Shown here one piece after another: positions 47,379-60,361 of a DNA stretch of 64,000 nt. Numbering within the stretch: position 1 is the first letter of the stretch; the number at the start of each line of letters is the position of its first letter. Both the position numbers and the translations under genes were made by a program. This stretch comes from Magicicada septendecula. Lineage: Eukaryota > Arthropoda > Insecta > Hemiptera > Cicadidae. The stretch covers positions 694,122,654-694,186,653 of the forward strand of contig CM068367.1 in NCBI GenBank assembly GCA_034769895.1, read 5' to 3'. Below the pieces are notes generated by a model. That model had not been told where the DNA came from, made no database searches, and saw only the letters and a program-made list of their open reading frames with translations.

Positions 47379-47525
47379 TTAAAAAGTTAAAACTATCACT
47401 CTTGCGAGATCGTTAAGAAGTTAAAATGTCAAAATTTGCATATGAACCGTACGCGGATTCATATGCAAATTTTGACATTTTAACTTCTTAACGATCTCGC
47501 AAGAGTGATAGTTTTTACTTTTTAA

Positions 47526-47563
47526 TATCTGATGATGGAGCATAAGCTCTGAAACGCGTCATA
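47526..47563 (+). ncRNA. Hammerhead-ribozyme-like motif, right arm
   Basis: CTGATGA (47529-47535), an extra T, stem II GGAGC-ATAA-GCTCT (one G-U pair), GAA (47551-47553), helix III as self-complementary ACGCGT (47554-47559), C560 as the cleavage-site base, and helix I only 3 bp (TAT/ATA). Hammerheads with very short helix III that work as dimers are known from Penelope-like elements and animal retrozymes. The extra T and short helix I weaken the case. Confidence 0.45.
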
Positions 47564-47622
47564 GACGAAGCACAAGAAATCACATGGCGGATAATTTAAG
47601 GTAAATAATTTATTAATTCGTA

Positions 47623-49755
47623 CAAGTGATTTGGTTACCATATTAAACATGAATATTAAAAAATTATACACTTACCATTATAAATTTATATATGAAATTT
47701 CATAACTTCCTTACATCGTGTAATTGTAAGAAACATTTCGCGTATATAAACATTATATTACAAGCTACACACTTCATAGAAACAAGTTTGGTATGCTTTG
47801 CTGCATGCATATGACACTGCCCAGTTCTTTGTACCGTGCAGTGTAGGGACTTTTCCTCTGTCTCAGTCAGTTTGTGTTGCAAGTTAGTTTCAACATTATC
47901 ATTGTGTTTGTTCTCTAGAAGTGACAAAGCTACAGATTCCCGAACTTATTTATGTTTATTTTGACTTTTGTTATTTTCTCATATTGGTAAAGGACATGCA
48001 TATACACACACTGCCGTATTGTTCAACTCCAACCTTCATATATTACTTGACTGACTTCCGCAGTAGAGTTCTGTAAGATTTTCTTTGGGATCAGACAACT
48101 CAGACAACTCATATGTCTTGACATTATTGTAGTGAACTATTATGGTTGTTTACTTTTACTATAACTCATTTGGTGTTAACATAAAAAATTTATGATGTCT
48201 GTTTTCTTGTTAGAAATATTAGGCCTATGTTTCTTTGGCTCGCCATTTACTAATTTACCAATATTTCATAGCACTTTAACGGGACCGCAAAGATTGTCAG
48301 CATTATTTAGAATCTCATTAGAGAGTAATTCATTACCAGACTTCTGACGTATCACATAACTCTCTTTCACTTACAGTATCTGAGATAGTTTCAGTTGTCT
48401 GAAGCCCAAGTAACTGCATCAACAACAGTTCTGTATCCAACATCATCATGGACCTCATGCACAAGTTTTCGTTTTTTACAGTTCTTTTAAAGATACATTC
48501 AGCATCACAACTGTCACATTGAAAATCAGAAAAAAAAATCTGGATCATTGTCGCTGTGACTACCAAACAGTTATTCAACATTTGACGATTCTTACATTTC
48601 CAAAAGCTTCAATATTTCTTCTTCAGTTTGACTCGTGTTTATAAAAAATGAAACCAAATAAATAAACCGAACAAACAAATGTATATCCATCCTGGTTATC
48701 AAAAACAAAACTCACTTATTATTTTTAAAGGTGATAAGTGCAGACGTATATACTAAACCATAACGTGTTTAGTATACACTAAACCATAAGGTGAAAACTA
48801 CATGGTACTATGAGCTTATGTTTTTAACAGCGTACAGTGTAACAGTATATGTTTTTATATAGTATATAAACAGTATTAACAGCATATTTTTTTATGTTAA
48901 TACAACCAGTGGGACCAATCCAGAACCAAGAGCAGAACATTAATACTAAATATATATTATGAACGATATTCAGTTCCATCGTGTTCACATTTGATACACA
49001 GTTATAAACAAAAACATGGTTCACGTGGATCATACATGATACACATGACAGTCAAAGTGTTAAGTGACAAGCATTAAAATTATTTAAAATTTTTTACGAC
49101 TTTCTTACAGAATAACTACAAAAGAACAACGCTTTAACAGCTTGTTACTGCGGCAGGCCGATCGGGCTAATTAGAGATGGTGTTACTGGTATTTTAATCG
49201 CCACTTTGGACTGACTCGACTTTCAGCCAACGATAACCACACGGCGAGTGGGTACTGATGGACTTTAACTATTGAGACAACCGGCCACACTTTAAGTTCA
49301 TCAGTTTAGACAATTAAAAAACTAAATTAATTTTTCATTATTATAGTGAGTTTACTAGAAAATGTCTATTACAGCGTGTGCAGCAATAAACAACAACCAA
49401 ACACGAGATTGTAATTAACTTGAGGATTCCGCTACTGTAAGCAGGATGTGTAACGTATGTCCGGATTAACCGTTGTTATTTCATATTTAGCTGTAATTTC
49501 TGTTGGCTTCTTCATACATATTGTTACGCGCAAAATTGTTTCCCATAACATTTCTTGAGAGGAAGAATAATAATTTTAGCTCTCTTCGCACACTTTTCTA
49601 ATAGTTGGCACTAAAAACAATTTTTTTGTACTCTACAAAAATAAATACGCCATGACTTTAACAAAAATATGAAAACATTGTTAACGATGTAATAAATAAT
49701 CAACAATCAGAAAAGGTAAAAAAACTCTGGTATGTTTTAAAATGATTTCAGTTGG
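47623..49755. other. Gene-free stretch
   Basis: No gene recognised. A direct repeat of TTTAGTATA-CACTAAACCATA style sits at 48750-48790. Confidence 0.4.
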
Positions 49756-49810
49756 TAACAGCCAGCGGTCTGGTGAGAACACCGCAGTGTGAGCTCCACA
49801 CTGGCTGTTA
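49756..49810. other. Compact branched inverted-repeat structure
   Basis: TAACAGCC (49756-49763) pairs with GGCTGTTA (49803-49810). Inside lie GGTG-AGAA-CACC and CAGTGTG-AGCTC-CACACTG (49785-49803), so the 55-mer can fold as a three-way junction. It is GC-richer than its surroundings. No known RNA family recognised. Confidence 0.4.
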
Positions 49811-50340
49811 TTATTCACTAACAAATAAATATCTGTTGTGGCTACACATAAATTTTACTTAAACCGCACATTACTACGTTTTTCTATTTTTATTCTTACG
49901 TTATTAATGGTATACATTTTTTCTGGGAAAACTTTCACTATAATAATAAAAATACTCCTATAAAGCATTTTCTTTAAAATCGGAATTTATATTCTAGATA
50001 AACCTAAACGAAAAATTCGTAAAAATGAAAAAAGAAAATATATTTACAATTTTTTTTTACAAAATGGTTTTACTTTTATAGAACGAAAGTCTTCCTGTTG
50101 CTTAAATTTCAAGACGTTAGGTATTTACGAGACAAACAGGAAATGAGCAATATCAGCTATGTAACTTTTTATATTATAACTGCAGTTTAAGAGTTTAAGT
50201 CCTTCCTCTGAATTACGTATTGTCCTGTTGACTTCACGAGAAGTCTTATTCTATTGTATCAATACATCAACACTCGCGCACATTCACACACATATCATAC
50301 GTGCAAAATGTAATAAATATGATGACTTCCTAATATATAC
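49811..50340. other. Gene-free stretch
   Basis: AT-rich, no gene. Confidence 0.4.
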
Positions 50341-50908
50341 TGTTGCGACGGTCTACTGATCGCCGTATGGTACAGTGGATAACAAAATACAAGACACTAC
50401 TGAAGTCACTAATCACCAGCTTTAATTATCACAATTAAACAGTTTGTAATTGACAAGATAGTCTTTTACAACAAATCAAATAGACATTGTTCACACGCAA
50501 TAAAAATGTCCACTAATAGAGTATCGCACAATTATACAACACATAATACTTCGCCACAATACTTCAAACTGCACTGTGTAAGTCGTCACTTAAACGCACA
50601 GAGTAATCGCCCGACAAATAACTACATGGTCTGTACTACGAACCGCATTCCAATAAATCGCAACTCAAACTAAACTGAACGTCTCTTAGTACTTCTATTT
50701 ATGCGTAGGTTTCATAATATTCGCTAACTGCACTAACTACTAGAAAACACCAGAAGATAATTGGTTGCGGCCTTACACACAGGAGGCGCGGACCGGTGAG
50801 TCCGGAACAATCTCGCAACGCATGTCGAGAATCACGAACGCACATAACATTACAGCCGTATTCCACTGGATCGTTCGAGAAACACGTAGATTTTTCTGTA
50901 ATGTAACA
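50341..50908 (-). repeat. Solo Gypsy-type LTR, 568 bp, with 4-bp target duplication
   Basis: On the minus strand it begins TGTTACATTACAG (from 50908) and ends GACCGTCGCAACA (50341). Perfect flanking duplication ATAC at 50337-50340 and 50909-50912. It is the same family as the LTRs at 20143/26662 and 58374-58847. It holds the empty site for the Helitron (RC of 50430-50445). No internal coding region, so it arose by LTR-LTR recombination. Confidence 0.93.
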
Positions 50909-50915
50909 ATACTTT

Positions 50916-51359
50916 GTAACCGACCTAATGTAGTTAAATTGCGTTAGTTAAATTATACTAATTATTTGGTAAATTACAGTGACGTACTCACGTAACTGTT
51001 AGTAATACATACATCGGTACATAGTTCAACTTTCCCGTTACCACATTTGAATATGATAATTGGTAAATAGTGTACAATCATTGACGTCTTGTGTAGACAT
51101 CCGATGTAACGGATGCTAGTGTATTTATGAGTGTCATTTTTCTGTATCAATGACAAAGAATTTGTCAACGTATAGTTCTAACGTGACCTTGTTTGACTGG
51201 CACTAGGTCATTTACAATTTAAGATTTGTAGTGTAGGGTGACAGGTAAAAGTGCCCAGCAATCTTTTGTCGGCGTACTACAGTAACCGACCTAATGTAGT
51301 TACATTGCATTAGTTAAATTATACTAATTATTTGGTAAATTACAGTGACGTACTCACGA
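50916..51359. repeat. 78-bp direct repeat pair
   Basis: 50916-50993 and 51282-51359 share GTAACCGACCTAATGTAGTT and AATTATTTGGTAAATTACAG with two or three differences, 366 bp apart. The first copy begins just after the solo LTR. A diverged segmental duplication is likely; between them the sequence is unique. Confidence 0.9.
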
Positions 51360-54944
<3,585 letters not shown>

Positions 54945-55269
54945 TCGATGTGTTATGTTGATGACGCTAACAGTTAAAAATGTTGAGATGGCGAGCACAC
55001 GTTCCGTGCTGTATGAAGTTGATAAGTGTCTCACGAGAATCGGTTACATTCTCTTATATACCCCGCCCGTCGATCGGCGTTAGGCAAAAATGTTAATTAC
55101 TAACTAATTTTGTGATTGGTTCTTGCAGGTGTGATGAGTATGACGTATTGTCTGTATAGCCGTTAATAACGGTTTTTCAACTGTCAAACTGTGAGGTGAC
55201 AGATAGCTTTCAATGTTGTTGGTATTAGTAAACAAATTGCTGATGCATATTTTGTAAATGATGCTAACA
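54945..55269 (-). promoter_or_regulatory. Candidate LTR with TATA box
   Basis: On the minus strand a polypurine tract GCGGGAAAGG (55279-55270) is immediately followed by TGTTAGCATCA (from 55269), the classic start of a 3' LTR. About 200 bp on, TATATAA (55060-55054) sits in a GC-rich promoter-like context. The distal end (CA near 54945-54955) is not fixed. It could be a 3' LTR of an element whose body lies at higher coordinates. Confidence 0.35.
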
Positions 55270-55757
55270 CCTTTCCCGCACTTAATACAGTTGCGATTGG
55301 GTCGATATCGTCATCAAATTAAAGATTATTTTGTCCTCTTTAATTTGATATAGTTTGATACCGAGTTCACTTCACTTTTACTGACATTGCTATATAATCA
55401 ATGTTCAGGTACACTACTTCGCACTGTCGTCTGGTTACCGAAATTGGCGATAATACACTGACTAATATAGTTTGTGTTCCACATCGCTCTTATCACTCAA
55501 ACGTTTATGTGAGAACACTATTAACTCTGTACTGACCTTCAATTACTGAACATTATGAATACACCTTAACTTTATACATTGTAATGAACGATTCTTATTA
55601 CTATGACATTTCGTTTTACGCTAACTCGTTCTATTCTACTACTTAACAATTGAATTATGATTAAATATATCATTTTAACAATGTTTTTTGCTATGTTGGA
55701 GCATAACAATTGTTCTGTGTATTTAATTTACACTTACGTTACCTCCCAATAATCAAC
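55270..55757. other. Gene-free stretch between candidate LTR and a short ORF
   Basis: No gene recognised. Confidence 0.35.
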
Positions 55758-55979
55758 TCACTGATTATTGCTTGGTCTAGGCCTTGTTAAGACATACCGT
55801 CTAGACTGGAATTTTGCCTTAACAACATTTATTGGTTCACAATTCGGTAATTTGTTGAGGTACCTTATTTGTATAAGATTCCCTCTTACCAATGGTTTTT
55901 CTTTCTCATAAGTATATTTGATATTGAAATATATCTTTGTTCTCACTTTGTAGCCATTGCTAATTTTAGTTTTTGGCAT
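55758..55979 (-). CDS. Short unassigned ORF, possible LTR-element remnant
   Basis: A 73-codon minus-strand frame, rich in Lys/Arg/Asn. It contains Y-K-V-R-T-K-I-Y-F-N and L-P-N-C-E-P-I-N-V-V-K-A-K-F and ends R-P-S-N-N-Q. It looks coding (balanced composition, few AT-driven residues) and could be the C terminus of a retroelement protein, given the candidate LTR 490 bp further on. I do not recognise the family. Confidence 0.3.
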   Translation of the reverse strand: MPKTKISNGYKVRTKIYFNIKYTYEKEKPLVRGNLIQIRYLNKLPNCEPINVVKAKFQSRRYVLTRPRPSNNQ

Positions 55980-57409
55980 TCATAATTTATTCTGCCTCTC
56001 TACTCCTTCAAAGGTTAGTTGGGTGAACCTTTATTCTGGATGATTTTAAATAATATACAATATTCGATAATTACAATTTAATGTGACAATATAATAACAT
56101 ACTAATATCTAATTTTATAGACATTCTTGGGGTTACATAGTTCGTTTAATAAACATTTTTTCTCTCTCCTTACACTTTCCATAATAATATCCTTCTTTTA
56201 TTTTACACACTTTGTTACTAGTCATGGTTAAATTTGTTATCAGCAAAATGCTAATTCTGATTTCACAGTATTCAGATTCTTATTGATTCACTTTTTATTT
56301 ACATATCATATTCTGTTTACATTATCTACTGACTTGATTGACAGCTTAAAGTACATTTACTCTGTCCATCAGTTTGTGTTAGTCATTGTCTGGTTGTAGT
56401 GTCAAACAGTATTTGGGTTTACTGTTTCATGTGGTACTTCTGCTTCATTCTTCTTTCTTGATTCCTCTCTTCTTGTTTATTCTTATCACTATATTCTCTA
56501 TTTACATTATTGTTCTGTCCTTATAAAATCTGACAGTATACGCTTAGGTTAGGTAACATTTTGTTATGTTACAATATACAAAACATAATTACATTAAAGT
56601 TCATAGATTTATATAAGAATGTATTAAACAAATAATTATGTAAAATTAGGGATAACAATTATGTTTTGTTAAAATGTAATAATGAAGTACTGCGTATTAA
56701 AAAGACCAACAAACAGCAGTTGTAGTATTATGCGTATTATAACAACAACTATACCGTGAAGCAATAACAATACTATGTGCAATTATAAACGTATTTGAGC
56801 TCTCATCATTCATTAGTTAGTTCTATTGTTATTCTACCGATTGTTTATTTACCTTTAATGTGACAGTTTATCGTTCTGTTTGATTAATTAAACAGAACGA
56901 CGCAAAATACACACAAGCTGGTTTGATATTTGTCGTATTAGTTCCCTGCACAAACGCTTTCACAGAAAACGTAGTTCTGAATGAAATATCGCGGAATTTC
57001 GTATAAACAGTTTTCATTATTCCTTTACAAAGAGATTTTAATATAGCTTCGCTGAAAGGAATCTATTGAAGATGTTTTATATCAGAATTTATACTCTACG
57101 TGTTTGTTCTTCTTTAGGTTTTGGGTGCACAATTTATTTATATTAATATGTCTTTAAAAAAATATAAAAGTGTAATATTTATACCTACATTCATGGCTCA
57201 CGATAGATCTTCAAATTCTTTTGTGTTTTCAACACTTTATTTCTAAAGGTAGAACTACGCAGCGTACCGCAAAAAATTTAATTCAATATCACACAAGACG
57301 CTGCTAGTTAACCTTAACTTAATTTACGCTAGCATTTTATATCCTTAGATTAAGATCTTTTGGTTTAACTTTTATTTCAAAACAGAACATACGGACAGTT
57401 AAACGTAAA
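55980..57409. other. Gene-free stretch
   Basis: No gene recognised. Confidence 0.4.
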
Positions 57410-58326
57410 AACATATATCTCACAAATGTTTATCACCATACCGTAATTCTAGAGCTTTTATCAATTCGTCATAGATGTTCTGACTATCAGGTGGCACTTT
57501 CTGTAGCTCTGAGGACTGTCCTTTTAAAGCGAGAACGAGCAAACTGCCTTCTCTTTATCTGTCCAATTATTTGCGCATCCGGCGGCTTCAAATAGTCTAA
57601 GGTACATCGCCCAGTGTTCCGCAAAGGTTGGAGCATTGACATGAACTGCCCCAACCGCAGGCAAAGTGACTTTATTGTCTTTTCTGTCTTTATCATTGCT
57701 ACAGTCTGTTCAGAAGTTTGTTTTGGTTGTATCTTCATGAATTGCTTGATTTATGGTCTTTTAAATCTGCTCTTTTATATTTGCAATTGAGTCTTCTACT
57801 GCAGATATTTTTGTTGACATAGCTTCTTCCACACTCAAGGCAGATTTTTCTACTTCAGCTATTTTATTTGACATTGATTCTTCTACGTCAGATATTCTAG
57901 TAATTTGGTTATTGAGCTCACCTCTTAATTCACCCAAGTCAATACGTATGATACCCAACTCTGCGGTAGTATGTTCTTGCATCTATTCTGCATGCCTTCA
58001 AAAAGAGCTTCCGTTTTATCCACTTCCTTCTTATGTTTCTAGTCTTGCCGTTCTTCCGACTCGAGCAACAGTGCTTTTTGTCTTTCTTCTGTTTCCAGGA
58101 TTAATGCTTTCTGTCGTTCCTCTGAATCGAGCAGTAATGCTTTTTGATTCTTGTGTTTCCAGCAGGACAGTTTTCTGTCTCTCTTCCGCTTTCTCGTTCT
58201 GTCGTTTTTCTGCTTCTTCCGCCTCTTCTCGGCGCCTTTTCTCTCCTTCTTTTACCTCCTGTCGTCGTCGTTCCTCTGTCTGCAACAGCAGCACCAGGAA
58301 TTTTCCACCATCTGACCGGCATCCAT
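57410..58326 (-). pseudogene. Ty3/Gypsy gag relic
   Basis: Follows the LTR (58374-58847) on the minus strand, so it is the gag leader of that element. Starts M-D-A-G-Q-M at 58326. A long Glu/Arg/Lys coiled coil follows, with at least three 11-residue repeats (R-Q-K-A-L-L-L-x-S/T-E-E). A second heptad-rich segment is at 57982-57761. The capsid-like part has A-P-T-F-A-E-H-W-A-M-Y-L-R-L-F-E near 57640-57590 and N-W-T-D-K-E-K-A, then L-A-L-K-G-Q and L-E-L-R-Y-G-D-K-H-L, a typical Gypsy gag signature, ending at a stop near 57410. Several frameshifts and stops. Protease, polymerase and the 3' LTR are absent, so the copy is truncated. Confidence 0.75.
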
Positions 58327-58373
58327 AGGTTACAGATTACACTAATCTTGTACAAAGTGTCCACTGTTTCCAC

Positions 58374-58847
58374 TGTTACGACGGTCTCCCTGATCGTCGT
58401 ATGGTACAGTGGAAAACAAAATACAAGACATCAATGAAGTCACTAATAACCAGCTTTAATTATCACAATTAATAACTCGTAATCAACTCGTACAATAATT
58501 CTAATTAGATTTGTCTACACGCAATAATAATGTCCATTAATAGAGTCCCACACAATTTATAACACAATAACACTTCACACAATACTTCGACAAACACTCG
58601 ATCCGCGCTAAGAAAATCACTCACGTAACTGACTTGACAACGCAGACGATCTTGCTTTTGTAGGTCGTTTAAAGGTCCAGTATAGCTTTCCCTCCTTACT
58701 GCACGCCGGCTTAATGCGTATCTCAAGCGTTCTTGAACACACTAGAACCTACTTGTGCGCGGCCTCGGCTGAGGCAACACCTGCCACACTAGGCGGGAAG
58801 ATGGGGCGAGGACTCTCTCGGCTATTCTAGGTTGTTCCACCGTAACA
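58374..58847 (-). repeat. 5' LTR of truncated Gypsy element
   Basis: On the minus strand it runs TGTTACGGTGG (58847) to GACCGTCGTAACA (58374), 474 bp. TGG one base past the LTR is the expected start of a tRNA primer-binding site, though the tRNA cannot be named by eye. Same family as the 20-kb and 50-kb copies, diverged mainly in its 5' half. Full elements of this family evidently existed, because gag follows directly. Confidence 0.88.
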
Positions 58848-59428
58848 ATATTGTACAAAACATTCTAAATTATAAAAACCGTATAACAGAATCACCGATT
58901 TAATTTGCCGGTGTTTTCACTCAGTCTTGTTGTTTGTTACCTTCTTATGTTTGTAGTTCATAATTTAATGAAACTACAAGAAGACATTTTTAACCATTAG
59001 GAGACATTTACGTAGCCATTATTTAACACAGTGAAAGAAATATTCAACTATTAGGATCGACATAGAAACGTTTGAGAAATTCATTCAGACAGAAGATTGT
59101 AATATACCCAGTGTTTAGTCAACGGTTAATTATTACCTTTGTTTCATTTCAAACGAAACACGAGCATTGTACATATTCAGCGTTCCTTTATGTTCACTAA
59201 TGGTTAAGCAAGCTGAATACTGAATATAGAAAACACGTACGTACCGTGTTGTAGTATCTGTAGGTAACGCAACTTTGCTCCAATTAATTAGCATACTATT
59301 ACAATTACAACATTACAATACTCAGCTTCTTTCATTTGTATCACACTCAAAACAATTTGTTAAAACAAAGAAAGTATTCCCTCAGGCTGTGATAACCTAA
59401 TTGAAATTTTTTGATCTTGAATAAGAAA

Positions 59429-59475
<47 letters not shown>

Positions 59476-60178
59476 TAGTGAATACAATTTTACCTACAAA
59501 TACACACGCCTTTACTATTTAGCTTAAAGGTTGTCACTATCGTTCCTTTTGCGTGTCCTGGAGTACAATCTGCTCGCTGTCCCTTCTGTCGTTTTGTATG
59601 TTTTACAGGGAAACACAAAATAGTTTTAAATGAAATAAAATTATTTAAAATGTTCACTTTCATTTCAGATTACTGCTACAAACGCAACAGCTTACTTTTA
59701 TTTTAAACTTTACCATCAATTAATTATTCAAACATGAAAATGATAATTTCGCAAATTATTAAAAATCAGTGCCCAACAAACATTTCACATTTCCTAACAA
59801 ACAACAACCTGTCTTTAGCAAGCACGGCGATTACGCGCGGGAGTGTGTACGACATTATTTCCTGTAGTCTCACTATTATCTGAGGACATCGTCGATATCT
59901 CATTACAAGAAAAGATATTATAGTCAATACAGTCAAGAAAATTATTGTCAGAAAAGAATTGTCCTCTTGTCAAACATTGTGACTCAAACTACTGGATGTT
60001 TGAAATGTCAGATTTACTTTACGTGACAGGAATTGCACTCCCCCCCCCCTAAGGTGGCAAACACTCAACCTGTGGGATCTATCTGAATTATTTATTGTAG
60101 ATCAAGCGGAACGTTTGCCCCGTTGGTATACGTTTATAAACATATTTAATGAAGAAAGTTGTGTAGTGGTCAAAATCG
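58848..60178. other. Gene-free stretch with (TA)n
   Basis: (TA)19-20 at 59433-59471 and a C10 run near 60040-60050. No gene. Confidence 0.5.
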
Positions 60179-60361
60179 CAAGCAGAATTATCACTGTTGC
60201 ACACCACTATATAAAAATTATTCCGATTAGCGCTTTCAAGCTTCACAGCTCATCGTCAGATCGGAAATCGGATTTCCGATCTGACTATGAGCTGTGAAGC
60301 TTGAAAGCCCTAATCGGAATAATTTTTATATAGTGGTGTGCAACAGTGATAATTCTGCTTG
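60179..60361. repeat. 183-bp near-perfect palindrome (snap-back element)
   Basis: Arms of about 90 bp meet near 60270 (ATCGGAAAT-CGG-ATTTCCGAT) with only two mismatches. Both mismatches fall inside the hammerhead-like motif of the right arm. The palindrome is unrelated in sequence to the one at 47282 but built the same way. Confidence 0.95.
60221..60266 (-). ncRNA. Hammerhead-ribozyme-like motif, intact arm
   Basis: Minus-strand order: helix I TTCCGAT, core CTGACGA, an extra T, stem II GAGCT-GTGA-AGCTT (one G-U pair), GAA, helix III as self-complementary AGCGCT, A at the cleavage position, then ATCGGAA, which pairs 7 of 7 with helix I. Predicted cleavage lies between 60228 and 60227. The right-arm copy (60274-60319, plus) has core G changed to T (CTGACTA) and helix III changed to AGCCCT, so it is probably inactive. 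Type-I hammerheads with minimal helix III are known from Penelope-like elements and animal retrozymes. The unpaired T at the base of stem II is a caveat. Confidence 0.6.

Larger units (their letters stand above)
47282..47622. repeat. 341-bp near-perfect palindrome (snap-back element)
   Basis: Two arms of about 165-170 bp are inverted copies meeting at CCGTACGCGG (about 47448-47457), with essentially one mismatch and one extra base. Each arm carries a hammerhead-like motif (47341-47378 minus, 47526-47563 plus). The arms are so similar that the inversion is young or maintained. No protein coding. It is probably an inverted pair of a small retroelement's terminal repeats. Confidence 0.95.

Noticed and set aside
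49756-49810. tRNA gene
   Set aside because: Lacks the conserved internal A and B box promoters and anticodon stem; the fold is a three-way junction only.
57912-58437. Plus-strand frames of 138 and 97 codons
   Set aside because: Antisense shadows of the minus-strand gag coiled coil.
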